Origin: Odiellus spinosus
Taxonomy: Eukaryota > Arthropoda > Arachnida > Opiliones > Phalangiidae
Length of the DNA: 64,000 bases
Assembly: GCA_963920705.1 (NCBI GenBank)
Contig: OY987227.1
Location: 14,921,602 to 14,985,601, forward strand
Direction: 5' to 3'
Part shown: one piece after another, positions 48,853-60,436 of the stretch
Layout: each line of letters starts with the position of its first letter
Numbering within the stretch: position 1 is the first letter of the stretch
The notes under the pieces: model-generated
Database searches by the model: none
What the model was told of the DNA's origin: nothing
Seen by the model: only the letters and a program-made list of their open reading frames with translations
Made by a program: the position numbers and the translations under genes

Positions 48853-48959
48853 CTAACTCGGCCAGGGAGCGTTTCTACTATGATGTTGGCTGTGGCCTCA
48901 ATAGAGTAAACTGGCTTCTCGGATGGCGGTTTGTTTAAAAAAACTATCCTTAGAGGGAC
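48853..48959 (-). CDS. Orphan SOD repeat exon
   Basis: A 107-nt open segment with acceptor TATATTGTAG and donor GTTAGTTTAC, phase 0 to 2. It encodes VPLRIVFLNKPPSEKPVYSI and then ANIIVETLPGRV. This parallels the inter-domain segment CAPVVFVQPKEAKAVF...GFIRF in exon c, that is, the end of one SOD domain and the first strand of the next. It may be a 5' exon of the gene at 31358-39716 or part of a second copy. Its exit phase (2) does not match the entry phase (1) of exon a, so at least one exon is missing between them. Confidence 0.6.
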
Positions 48960-49586
48960 CTACAATATACACGTGATTACTTCCCCCCCAAAAACTTTGC
49001 AAGTAGAGAACTGCCGTAAGATTTTTTCCAAGTCACCACACCACTGATTCTAAATAAAATTCATAACCGGTTTTTTTCGATAGAATTGCCGCGCCGGTGT
49101 AGTCTGACTGTGAAACAAAATAGGAGACGCATACCGTGCTACGAATAAAAAACAAAATTAATTGTTAAAAAGGATATTCCTCGATTTGTTACTTTTTTTT
49201 TTGACAGCATAAATAAGTCCATATACAAGATCAAATTTTATAGATGCATTTTTTAATTCATATAACGTTTTCCACCCAATTTTTAATCTAAACTTTATTA
49301 GTATGAGTACTTATTTTTAAGTTTGATTATATTTTAATATCGTGGAAGGCAACCAGACCAAACTAAAATCACTTAAAGTGAGGCTTTCACCTATTTTGAA
49401 AATGTTTTTATAAAAGTATGAAAAAATTAAAAATATTACCTACAGGCCAACAAAAATGTGATTATTAAATTTCATGGTTTATATATTTTCTACCCTATAA
49501 TGATAAAGTAAAATCTGTTTAACTCGTAATTCTCGAACCCAGGTTTTATCACGCATATGGACTTTAAAAATACATTTTCCATACAC
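48960..49586. other. Gene-free AT-rich DNA
   Basis: No gene is recognised. AAAGTGAGGCTTTCACC near 49375 is an end motif of the dispersed family also seen at 13498, 41147 and 51965. Confidence 0.5.
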
Positions 49587-49959
49587 TTAAAGGTAGAATG
49601 CAACATAATAGCAAATGATTTTTTTTTTATCGATTACTTAAGAAAAACAGTACTTCGATCACCAGTACGAAAAACACTAATATTGAACTCGAAATAAATT
49701 TAAAACTTACTTGGGAAATAGGCTTAGCTGGATTCATGGATATCCTGAATTTCTTCGCATTGATATGGGTCAGCAGCTATAGCGCGAGCGCAGCCGAAGC
49801 GCGTGATCGAGGAGGCTATGGTACAACTAATCGGAGCAATTAGTTGGTCCAACTCCACCGTTCACAACTTAAAAAAAATTATAAACATTTTCCTTCAATT
49901 TTTATGAACAGCCAATCATTAAGGGTTAATGTGATGTCATAATTTTCGCCACTCCCTGT

Positions 49960-49992
<33 letters not shown>

Positions 49993-50769
49993 TACTTTTT
50001 AAATAATTGCAGCCGAATTTTTGCGCGGGCGCCACCTAGCAGAGATCGAGTGAAGAACTAGAGAGACTCAAGAGAGGTCAGACTCCAGGGTTTCGCTACA
50101 CAGTTATCGTTTATTTAATTGCACTTGAGGATAAATAGGAGTTTAATTTCACACTTTTATGTGTTAACGTACCTTCAATTTAGAATTAGTTTTCGAATTC
50201 ATTGTCAATCGGTTCCAGAATAGAGAAAAAGTCAAACGATGTGTCCACCAACCAGCCCAATCAAAAAGAAAATGGCTACCAATCTATGCCAGAAGACCGG
50301 GATTATTTTTATGACCGGAAACTAATTCCTATCACGTGACGGAGAGGCGTCTGATTGGTCAAACTCTTAAAGTTGGCGCGACAAGTTGCCATGAAATTGG
50401 GTCAGCAACCCAATTTTTTCAGGACAATTTTAATTTTGCAAACTCGACCAATTTTTATTCACACGGAGCAACTAGTTGGTTCAATTTGAGTTGCCACAAC
50501 TAGTTGGATCTAAAAATTGGCTGGTGTGAAAGGCCCTTTAGGAAGATCTCATCTTAACCACGGACTTTCGCTCATTGGTCGATTACCCTTCATAGCGAAG
50601 AAGTTCAGGATCTCCATGAATCCAGCTAAGAATATTTTCTGGGTAAGTTTTAAATTTATTTCTAGTTTAATATTTGTTTGTATTTTTTTTATTGGGTTGG
50701 ATTAAGCCTATTTAAATGATAAGGAATCGATATAAAATCATTTGTTGATAGGTTGCATTATTCCTTTAA
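49587..50769. mobile_element. MITE family B, copy 4, with 0.76-kb insert
   Basis: Outer ends TTAAAGGTAGAATGCAACAT (49587) and GGTTGCATTATTCCTTTAA (50769), inner arms AATAGGCTTAGCTGGATTCA and AATCCAGCTAAG. Between CATTGATATGGGTCAG and GAAGATCTCATCTTAACC, about 760 bp replace the normal centre. The right subterminal block (AAATTTATTTCTAGTTTAAT then ATTTGTTTGTA) at 50650-50680 is the closest single copy of the 30-bp satellite unit. Confidence 0.82.
49773..50538. mobile_element. Insert within family B MITE
   Basis: This segment is not in other family B copies. It contains repeated CAACTAGTTGG / CAATTAGTTGG words near both ends, a 30-base T-run at 49962-49991, a GC-rich AGGTGGCGCC motif (reverse strand, about 50030-50040) and, at the right edge, TGGCTGGTGTGAAAGGCCCT, which looks like a DNA-transposon terminus. 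No matching left terminus was found, so the inserted element is probably truncated or composite. Confidence 0.5.
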
Positions 50770-52458
50770 CGGTAAAACTAAATTTTACCGGAAAACATTT
50801 CGTATTTTCCAAGGTTGAATAATTTATAAAAAACCAATATTTGTCGAAAACATTACGTTTTTTCGAGAAATTGAAATTATCTGAGCTTGGTCTTTTTTCC
50901 TGTTTATATCCCTCCATCGAAATCATCCGCGCGTAATTTGTTATTCCAGATATTTTTACACACCTATTCTAAAAATACAGTTGACATTGACAATGACACT
51001 TTTTAAACGCTAAATTAGAATTTTTCAATTAAAAATTGTTCCGACTAGTCAGGATATCCTCAAAATGTTTTGGCATTGAAATATTTTGCTCAAAGTTTAG
51101 GTTGAATAAGAGATAAGAGTGAGGATGATCAAATATTGTCTATGTGAGAAAATCAGAGGAAAAACCACCAATGTTTCTAAATAAATATGCCTATTACGCC
51201 AAAAAAAGCCAGGTTTTGAAAATTTAAAAATTACAACCGGATTTAACAAAATAAGGTGTGAAATATGAATTTTCTGATTACGTAAAGGATAGGAAATAAA
51301 TAATCTGTTTTGAAAATCATCCTTCATAAAATAAATATAAGTGATTAGGCATATTTCACGAATATTTGTCGCTTATGAGTTTGTTTTAAAGGGAGCCTGA
51401 AAGAAAAATCAGAAGCCCTATTTTCTTGATAAAACAGTAAGTCCCTTCGTCCATTCTAACATTTTTTACTGCGCTTAATTACACTTTTCCATGAAAAACT
51501 ATATATTCCAACCAATCAGATTTCCCTTTAGCCCAACGTCATATATTTGATTTGTTTACTCGAATTTAGATGCAGCCACGGTCTCCAGTTGAGTGACAAG
51601 AACGGAAATTAAACTTAATTAGATACATATTTTGACTCCAGATCATATTTTATTAAAACTTACTTTATAACTAACGATAATTTTAATACGAAAGGCAGGA
51701 CTTTATGAATTGGGTACCTTTCGCGAAGAAGACCGCGCGAAAGTTGATCACGGGAGAATCAACTGTAGGAGTCCTATAAAATAGGCAAGCGACCTAAGTG
51801 ATGACGTAGTATTGCGGGGAATTTTAAAAATTTTGAAAATGGAGATTATAAAATATCTATTTTTACTGAGATCGCGGTATTTTCATGACGTATATATATA
51901 TTTAGAATTGTTTTTAACGGTTAATTTAACTCGATTTACATATTTGGAGTTTTTCATAAACTAGTGACAGCCTCACTTTAATTAAATCTACTACGAATGG
52001 TCGTGAATTAAGAACCTAAAAGTTCAAGTATTAATTAACAATACAGCCCCGCAGATATATCTTTCCATAAAGTTATAAATTATACAAAATTACAAATTAA
52101 ATCTAACTTCAAGTCGATCGAAAATATCGAAAGAAAACGACGAATGAATCTCACGATACGGCTGCTTAACTATACGGGTTATTGGGTTATATATTTGAGC
52201 TTATTTTCCCACAAAATTTAATATAGCCATGGTATATTATAAATACTATATAAAAATTAAGATTTTATCGAGCGAAAAAAGTACAAGTCTAGTCCAATTC
52301 ACTTTGAATCGTCAGCGCCTACAAAGCTACGCTACCATGCAGTTATCTTTATAAGACTTACTAACTTAAAGGGAAACTAGAAGCTAAAAAAGTCACAGCT
52401 TTTGAATTTATTTTCGGAATCACCGTGCCAAAAACATATTCGTGAATCACTTTATTTC

Positions 52459-52604
52459 AGCCTTCAATGGGGCTATCACGATAGAGTTTGTTAAAAACAT
52501 CGCTAGGTGGCGAAGGAAAGCGACGCTTTCGAGATAAATTGGGATATCTGCACCGAATTGTTGAAGGCAGGAGCGGTTGGATTCATTGGATTGGTTCGAT
52601 TTTA
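52459..52604. repeat. Dispersed repeat, copy 2
   Basis: Relative of 1232-1378 (shared GCTATCACGAT, TGGCGA and GGTTCGATTTTAT). It contains GCTAGGTGGCGAAG at the position where copy 1 has CACCAGATGGCGAG. Confidence 0.55.
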
Positions 52605-54712
52605 TTACAGCATTTACATTCAAACTTAATCAAACTTTAGAAATTAATTTAAACGGGTCCAATAATTTAAATTTACAAAGAAATATTTGTATAAGTTAAA
52701 AGTTGATATAATTTTTTATCAACAGAACAAATTTTTGTTTCCAATAGTTATGAAAAAAATTCTCGAATAATTTTTTTGGGCATAAAGTACATGTACATTA
52801 GCTTTGCGCGTACTAACAAATCAAGGTGGTATAGAGACTAGAATTTTTTCGGAATGTGACATTATGGAAATACCATAACTTGTTTTAAAGTTTTTTTTTC
52901 TTTTTGTTTCATTCAATAATTATTTTGACATAATTATATCAAGTGTTAAGTTTCGTAATCGAATTAATTATTCCGTGTCGATTCATTAAGCGCAAAATTG
53001 CGGAACACTATTATTCGGAAGTTTTTCAATACTAAATTATTAAACCACGAAATTCGAAACATCGACAATTATTTTGGGTTTTATAAACGTTCTTAAAGGA
53101 AAAGTCTTAGAAATATATAACAAAAAGTCTACGCCGTAGAACACACCTTAAAGATTGCCAGCCAATAAAAACACATTTACCCAGGAATATATAAAGGATC
53201 ATGGTCTAGAATGGACAGAGCGAGGAAAAACTCTCTTCTCCCCCCCCCCCCCCCCGCAGCCTCCTAGGAATTACGAGACTTAATTCCCTTTATGTTGAAT
53301 TGCTATGCTGATTCTAAACTTGTTCTTAGGAAAGAAAGAGAAATCATCTCTCGTGGCTCTTGGGGCCGTGGCCTGATTAACAACATTAGTTTGATGACCA
53401 CAAAACCATTCATACAATGTTATCAACAACATAATCTAAATGATAATAATTATTCACAATCTAAAGATATTTTTTATCTGTACTCCTGACTATTCGTAGA
53501 CTTGATGACATATAGAGTATCATCCACTAAATGTAAATTTTCATATTGGTATTTTCAATTTTTCAAAATTAACGTTTATTTAGACACGGTAATTTTTCTA
53601 AATTACCTGATTTGTTTTTACATACGGTAATTAATCAATCTCTCTGCCTAACTTGTGATGAGTATTAGCAGACAACCATTAAAATCTAAGCCTAATTCGA
53701 CTATTTTGCATTAGGCCTTAAATCTTGTCGATATATTTTTAGCTAAGCCTATTTTCCCGCTAAAAATATTTATCATTTTGCTTGGTTTCATTCTTAATTG
53801 AAAATAACTAGGGTCCTAGGGTCTTACAGCACTTGTTATTATCAAGTTTAGGAAATACAGTAAAATATTTTGAAGCAAGATTTAATGTAAAATAAATCTT
53901 CAAAATCGAAAGAAGACAAATTAAATTTTCTAGGTTCAAAAAATCGTTTTAGTTGACATTTTTCTCCCCTTAAAACTACTTATGATTGTGGTACGACTCA
54001 CGTGAGGAATATTTATTTAAAAGATAGTCTACTCATATATTTCTTCTTCTTTGCAGAGGGAGGCCTATAATTCGTCTTGTACATTTTTATGACACATGAA
54101 TAGAGAAAGACGAAGTCTCTTTTCTCAGTCTCCTGAAGAGTGAGAGAGAGTCTGAGTTTCTCTATTTATTACGGGGTTGCTAACAATGGACCGGCTAACA
54201 GGAGCACCCAGGAAAAGAACTTTTGAATAATAAACCTAAGAATCTTTTTGTTCGACTCTTTATTGTTAAGGGCACCCGTGATATTATGGAGTAGGGAGTA
54301 GGCGAAAGTGATTTTTTTTCATGGCCTCTTAAATACAATCATGTCTTGGTGATATTTTGGGCCTTACATCAAAGAAATACTTCAATGTAGGGAATTTCTT
54401 AGACCAAAATGAATTTAAACTTACCCTCGTTCTCAGATGAATATACATAAAATATTTACGTTGGATTTGAAACGATGAAATCCGCTTGAATTTGTCACCA
54501 CGGGAAAATGGGAATCATTTGAAGTTTTTCGTCAATGTGTTTAAACAGTGTACTTTTAAAGAAGCTAGCGCCATCTACGGTGAACTTTTGCAACTATATA
54601 AGTCAGCTTTGGGTCCACCCGGAGAAATCATCATGGTTTGAATAAATTATATAATCAATGAGGAGGATTAATTCTGACAAAATTGAAAAAGTATAAGTAC
54701 AGACTTACTTAC

Positions 54713-54818
54713 TTTTAAGAAGAAAGCACTTGAGGCTTATTTGGCTTTAAATCCATGGTTAGACTTTTAACTGGGTTCCAAAATCATCCTATTGTGTCAT
54801 TAAGTGCCACCGCTGCAT
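54713..54818 (-). other. Exon-like segment, probably untranslated
   Basis: A strong acceptor (T-run then CAG) and a strong donor (GTAAGTAAG) bound 106 nt on the - strand. All three frames contain stops, so it would be a non-coding or 5'-untranslated exon. It could be the 5' leader of a - strand gene such as the SOD repeat gene, but nothing connects them. Confidence 0.25.
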
Positions 54819-55299
54819 CTGAAAAAAAAAAAAAATAAATAAATTAGTATCTGCTCAAAACTATTCCGAGTTTTCATTACCTACTTACTCAATGCTGTCT
54901 CGAAATTAAGAAACAAAATCGTTAACAACATGAGCCAATGAAACGATACCAGGAGTCCAGACTCATTGTCACTTACATTAATTGCATGGACTAAAATAAG
55001 CGAATCTTTTTCACGTTGATTTTACAGCAGGGCAAAAGGCTGGGCTCCATCTATCTCAGAACAGATAAATATCTCAATGTGAACAGAGCATAGAGAGATG
55101 TGGAAACTTTATACGAACACTTTCAACACAACAGAGATATCTGCGAACTTTGTTTTCAGAAAACATATAGCTATATAAATTGAACATCGAGATGGTGAAC
55201 AGATCAGATATGTGTACTATGTGGTGCACAGATCAAATATAAATGTGAATCCAAGATGTGAACAAAACGTAGAGATATAACTATGTCAACTATATGTGA

Positions 55300-58200
55300 A
55301 CTGAACAGAGATTAGTAGCAGATTATTAACAGAAAAATGTGTTATAAACTGTATATTTTGAAACCTATTTGTTTTTCCAATATAAAATCATTGAGCATCG
55401 AGAAAAAGCAAGTTTCGGTGTGCTTTTATTAAACTACAATAATTTACCGGTACAGAACGATTCAAAGAACCCGATTTTTCTTACTTTTTACCTTTTTTTT
55501 TTGTACATTACCAAAGTTACAAATTGCACAAAAATTTATCCATTTTTAGTCGTTTAGGTTTTTTTTTAGTTTTTTTTTTCATAATTTTTTTTTTACAACG
55601 ACGACTAAAAAAAATTTGTTTTTCTTTTGTTTTATATACTTTTACAAAGGCGCGTATGAAAAAACGGTCTACTTTTAAAAAAACATTGAAATAGACGCGA
55701 GCGCGCGCGGTTTCACCTCTTTGTTTTTATACTAAATAATTTGTTTGTTTGTTTGTTTTCTTTTAAATAAAAAACAACACTCACTCACATTTTTCTTTTT
55801 TTCAAATTTCAAACAAAAAAAAAAATGGGATAAAAATTAAATATGGTAGATTTTTAACTCGTTCTTAATTTTTTGCGATATTTTCTTTTTTGAAATAAAA
55901 ATTAAATTTTAATTTTAATTTAAACTTTTTAATTATTTTTCCCTTCTTTCATTTTTTAAAAAAGTGGAAAAAACCTCTGGAATAATAATACGAAATCTAT
56001 TCGTATTATAACAATTAAAAAACCTCCGCAATTAACAGTTATTCAACCTTTTGTTGTTTTTTTTTTAATTCCCCAATTTCAATTTTTTTAATTTTTTTTT
56101 TTCTTAAATTTTAATTCACAGCTTTTGCTAAAATGACGGTTATAAAATACAGGATTAAAAGTTCAAACTATAAGAGATTTTTTAAAAATTTTCTCTAGAA
56201 ATGAGTTAAATAAATTTGGAAATTCAAGCAGTTTTAATTAACATTAAGCGGGATTATTTTTTTTTCTTTTGCGTTTCTTACGGGTTTTTCTTTTTTGACT
56301 TTTGCTCTCAAAGCTAATTTTAACGAGCCCTAATTTTAAAATTTGAATAATATGGAAATTTTTTGATTTATTTTTTTAAAACAAGTTTTCAAAATTATTT
56401 TTAAAATCAAAAATATTTAATTTTAAAGAATTGTTAGTTCGTTTTTTTAAATTTAAGTTTAAATTTAAGTCTGACCAAAATGGAGTTAATTTTTTATCAA
56501 GAGAACAAATTTCTGTTCGCGATATGTCATTAATTAAATTTGATTAAAAGATAATTTTGAATCAAGTTGTGAAAAAAAAAAATCAGATTTTAATAGGGAT
56601 TGTAAATACCTATTCAAATAATAAAAAATGGTCTTTATAAGGTCTTGTATTCATAAAAATTTTGCTATATTTGTTTTAATTGGGATAAAGTTATTTTTAA
56701 ACTAATTTAAGGATCGGGAAGATTAAATATTGTTTAAATTAAAAACGATCACGACACACTAAAAAAACAAAAAAAAAAAACTGATTTCACAAAAATAGAA
56801 TTAAACACTCATTTTCGTGTAAAAACTAACCTATAATACTGGAAAATTTTAGGGGAAGGAGTTAAAAAATTTTCCTAAAAAATAATCCCGCAAAAAAATA
56901 ATTTCAAATAAGTTAATTATATTAATAAAAACATCTCTCAGAGTTTATAAGTTATCACCAGTTATCATTTTACAATTTTTTTAGTTTTGTTTTTTTACAA
57001 AATAATTTAATAAAAAGCTTTTTTTTTGGTTTTAGAATTTTTTTTTTAAATGCTACAAAAACGGTTTTTTTTTCACTCGAAAATTCATTTATAATATATT
57101 GTAAGGGAGAAACAACCATTTTTATTTACTTTTTACATTAGTTTTAAACGGGTGGGGTTAGTAAAAAATTAGGGCTATATATTTATTATTTTTTTATTTT
57201 ATTTTTAATTATTTTTAGCAAAAATTGGGTGTAACAACTTAACATGTGCTGTTAGGTTGAATTTTCAAACTATATAGAGAACTTTTTATTTATTTTTAGT
57301 CATCTTTACGCGCGGATTCCCTTCAAAATTGAATTTATCTATAAACTCAACAGTTTTTAATTTTTGTTTTTTGTTTTTCTTTAAAAGGGACGCTAAAATA
57401 CCGCAAAATATTGCACTCTTTTTTTGTTTTCGCAAAAAAGGCTAATTTACAATTTTTTTAAAGCCTTTTTATGTTTTTTTATTTTTAAATTATATTTATA
57501 TTTGATGAAGTTCACTTTTTCGTCTTCAATTTTCTTATCCAATTTTCCTCGTTTTCTTCCGAGTTTCAAAAAATTCTTAATTTTTAAAATTTTACCAAAT
57601 TTTTGGGATTTTAATTTTCACAAATTCAATTTTTTTTTTAATTTTTTTTTTTTACAACTAGCAAAATATATTTGAAAAACCATGAATTAAATTTTCAATT
57701 AGTTTTATGTTATTTTAAATATTATTGTTGCAATATTTTGCACATTTTTGGTTATTAATCTTTACATTAATTTGCAACAATTTCTCATTAAATTTGATAA
57801 AAATTGAAAATTGGATTCAATATGTTATTAAGGAGTTGAAGTTCATATTTTTCTTTTTTATATAGATAGTGAAGAAATTAAAAAGTTTAAAAGTTTTCAA
57901 ATTTTTAATTTATGGTGCTCTTTTCTTTTTATTAATTTGAAATATTTTTTACGAATTAGCACCGTAAAATATATTTTATGATTTTATCTTAAAGCTAATT
58001 AAATAAGTTTTAAATAATATTTAAGAATTATATTTTAAATTTTAAAAAAAGAGAAGTGTTTTGTTTGTATTTTTTTTTGTCCACACGCACACGTTTTCAA
58101 AAATCCCCACCAGAAAAAGTTACTACAACAGTCAGAAAAATACAAAAATGTGAAACATCATAAATCTTGAGAAAATTTAACATTACTTACAAAGGCTTAT

Positions 58201-60404
58201 TAAAAGATATATATATATATTTTTTTTCATTTTGTGGTTATTTTATCTTAGCTTTCTAGTACAATAAAAAATTTAAAAGCTCACTCTCACAGGCTCAATT
58301 TTTTTCCCCCTTTTTTTGTCAAATTTCATTCTGATATTATTATTTCGTTTGGTTTTTAATTTTTTTTTTAATTATTAATTAAAACGTCTAAGTCTCGCAA
58401 ACAATTACGTTTTCAGGTAATAAGAGATTCTGGGTATGTTTTCTTTAATAGGACTAGAAACAAAACTGAAGATCATAGTCATCTAGCGGCAAACAGCGAC
58501 TAAAGTAGAAACTATAAATCCCTTCGCCTGTGTTTTCCTAATGATTGAGGTGTACTATTTAGCTCTTGATGAAAAAATTGAAGATGGGACAAATAAGTCT
58601 CATATTTAAAGGTATGTCTCGCTAAATAATTTGGAGTATTTCTCTTAATCAAAGCAGCTAAGCCTTGGCTACTTTGTAAGATTCAGCTAACAGACCCGTA
58701 CATGGTTTGTTAGTTACTTTAGCTACTGTAACTAACTGTAACTGTACTGCCAGCGCGGAGAGAAGAGTGATAGTTTTTTCTCACTCTGACTAAGCTAGAT
58801 AGTGAGCCTTCAGACTCGAGATATTCGTGGGAAAAGATTACTGGCTTGTTGACAATAATTATTTGATATAAACCCTATTCATATTTCAATAACCTAAAAA
58901 CGTAATTTTCCACAAGACTTTGGCATTTCTATTTAAATGTTTTTGTAATACCTTCGCTTAATTTTCCATCAGGGCCAAAAAAGTTAAGCGAATTCAAAAG
59001 CTGGGCAATTAAAATTTTATATTTATATCGTGTTTCAAATTCAGTTCAAAATATCATCACCCAACTATTTTTTTTTTTTTTTTTTTCCAATTTCTTTTCC
59101 AATTTACTGACTTCAAATCAAGTTTATATTCCAAGGAGGAAATATTTTTATCAATTTTTCTCATAAAAAGGGGATTATTTTGAGACATTTTTAGAGTTTT
59201 TTTATAGAGTATCCGACAGTCATTTTTAAAAAAACGGAAAATACGATCAAACACACGCGCGTAATTTGTTTTCGTAATATGAAAGTGGCGCGTTTTATTT
59301 TTTAGTTTTTTTCCTTAATTAAAAAACATGTTCTTTCACACTTAAATTTTTTAAAAACATGACCAGCACAATAAGAAATTCAAAAACTAACCTAAAAACA
59401 TCGACTCATAACCATTGTTCTTTTGAAAAACGTTTAACGAGCATAAAGGCAGGATTATATTTTAAATCACCTTTAAAAAAAGTGATTATTTTTTTTTGTA
59501 ATTTGGCACCAAAATAAATTCAAAAATTAAAATGATAACGTAAAAAATGTTATTTATACACATGCCGCTCAACAAGCTATATATTATAGTGCAGCTATAC
59601 AAATTTTTAATAAGATGTTTATTTAATTTGAATTTTATTTTAATATTTTAAATATTTGGGGAGAAATAGGGGGGTAAGGTTAATTTCTTTGCATATAAAA
59701 ATTGTATGGCACAAACGAGGCCCACGGATCATTTATAAAAAACCATTTTACTTTTGTATTTTTTTTTTTTTTATTTTAGAAAAAGGAGATTTAATTTATG
59801 AATTTATAAAAAAATTTTCACATTTTTTTTTTTTTCTTTTTGGTTTGATTAAATGTAAAAAATTAAATAAAAGTGTACAAAAATATACTGAGCAATTTCA
59901 AAATGCAGCTAAAATGGGCTGCCCTGATATGTGCTGGAAAGTTTTGCGTTTTTTTTATATAAAACTCGTTTTTTTATTCATTTTTTGTTTGGGTTTATGT
60001 TTTATCATATCATCTAAGGCAGACAATTTTTTTCACCTATTAAAATATTTCAGTATTGAATTATTTTAATTCAAAAAATTTTACGGCTTGAATTTTTCTC
60101 TTGTACGGTGAAATATGGCAAATTTAAGAAATATTTGTTTTTTTTTAATACCCAAAAAATGTATCACTATATATTAGGTTCTGAAAAATATAATATTTAA
60201 GTTTTGACCGTAAAAAAACAATTTTTAAAAATGACTGGGATACTCTGTTTAAACTCCGTGTTAATTATTAATAAATTAATAATTAATATTTTAAAAATTA
60301 AAGTTTCCTACGGCATTTACCGGAATTTATACAATTTGTACAACTGCGATAAAAATAATTTGTTTTTCTTAGTTTAGTTTTAGCCTTTACAATTTTTTTA
60401 ATTA

Positions 60405-60436
<32 letters not shown>

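Larger units (their letters stand above)
50770..55300. other. Gene-poor stretch with sparse repeats
   Basis: No coding gene is supported. It holds the GACAGCCTCACTTTAA end motif (51965), the dispersed repeat at 52459-52604, a 16-base C-run at about 53240-53255, an exon-like segment on the - strand at 54713-54818 and loosely repeated GTGAACAGAG-type words at 54980-55320. Confidence 0.5.

Noticed and set aside
59656-60069. 137-codon + strand frame
   Set aside because: The product is F/K-rich low-complexity sequence from T-runs with no domain, in a region where many such frames occur.
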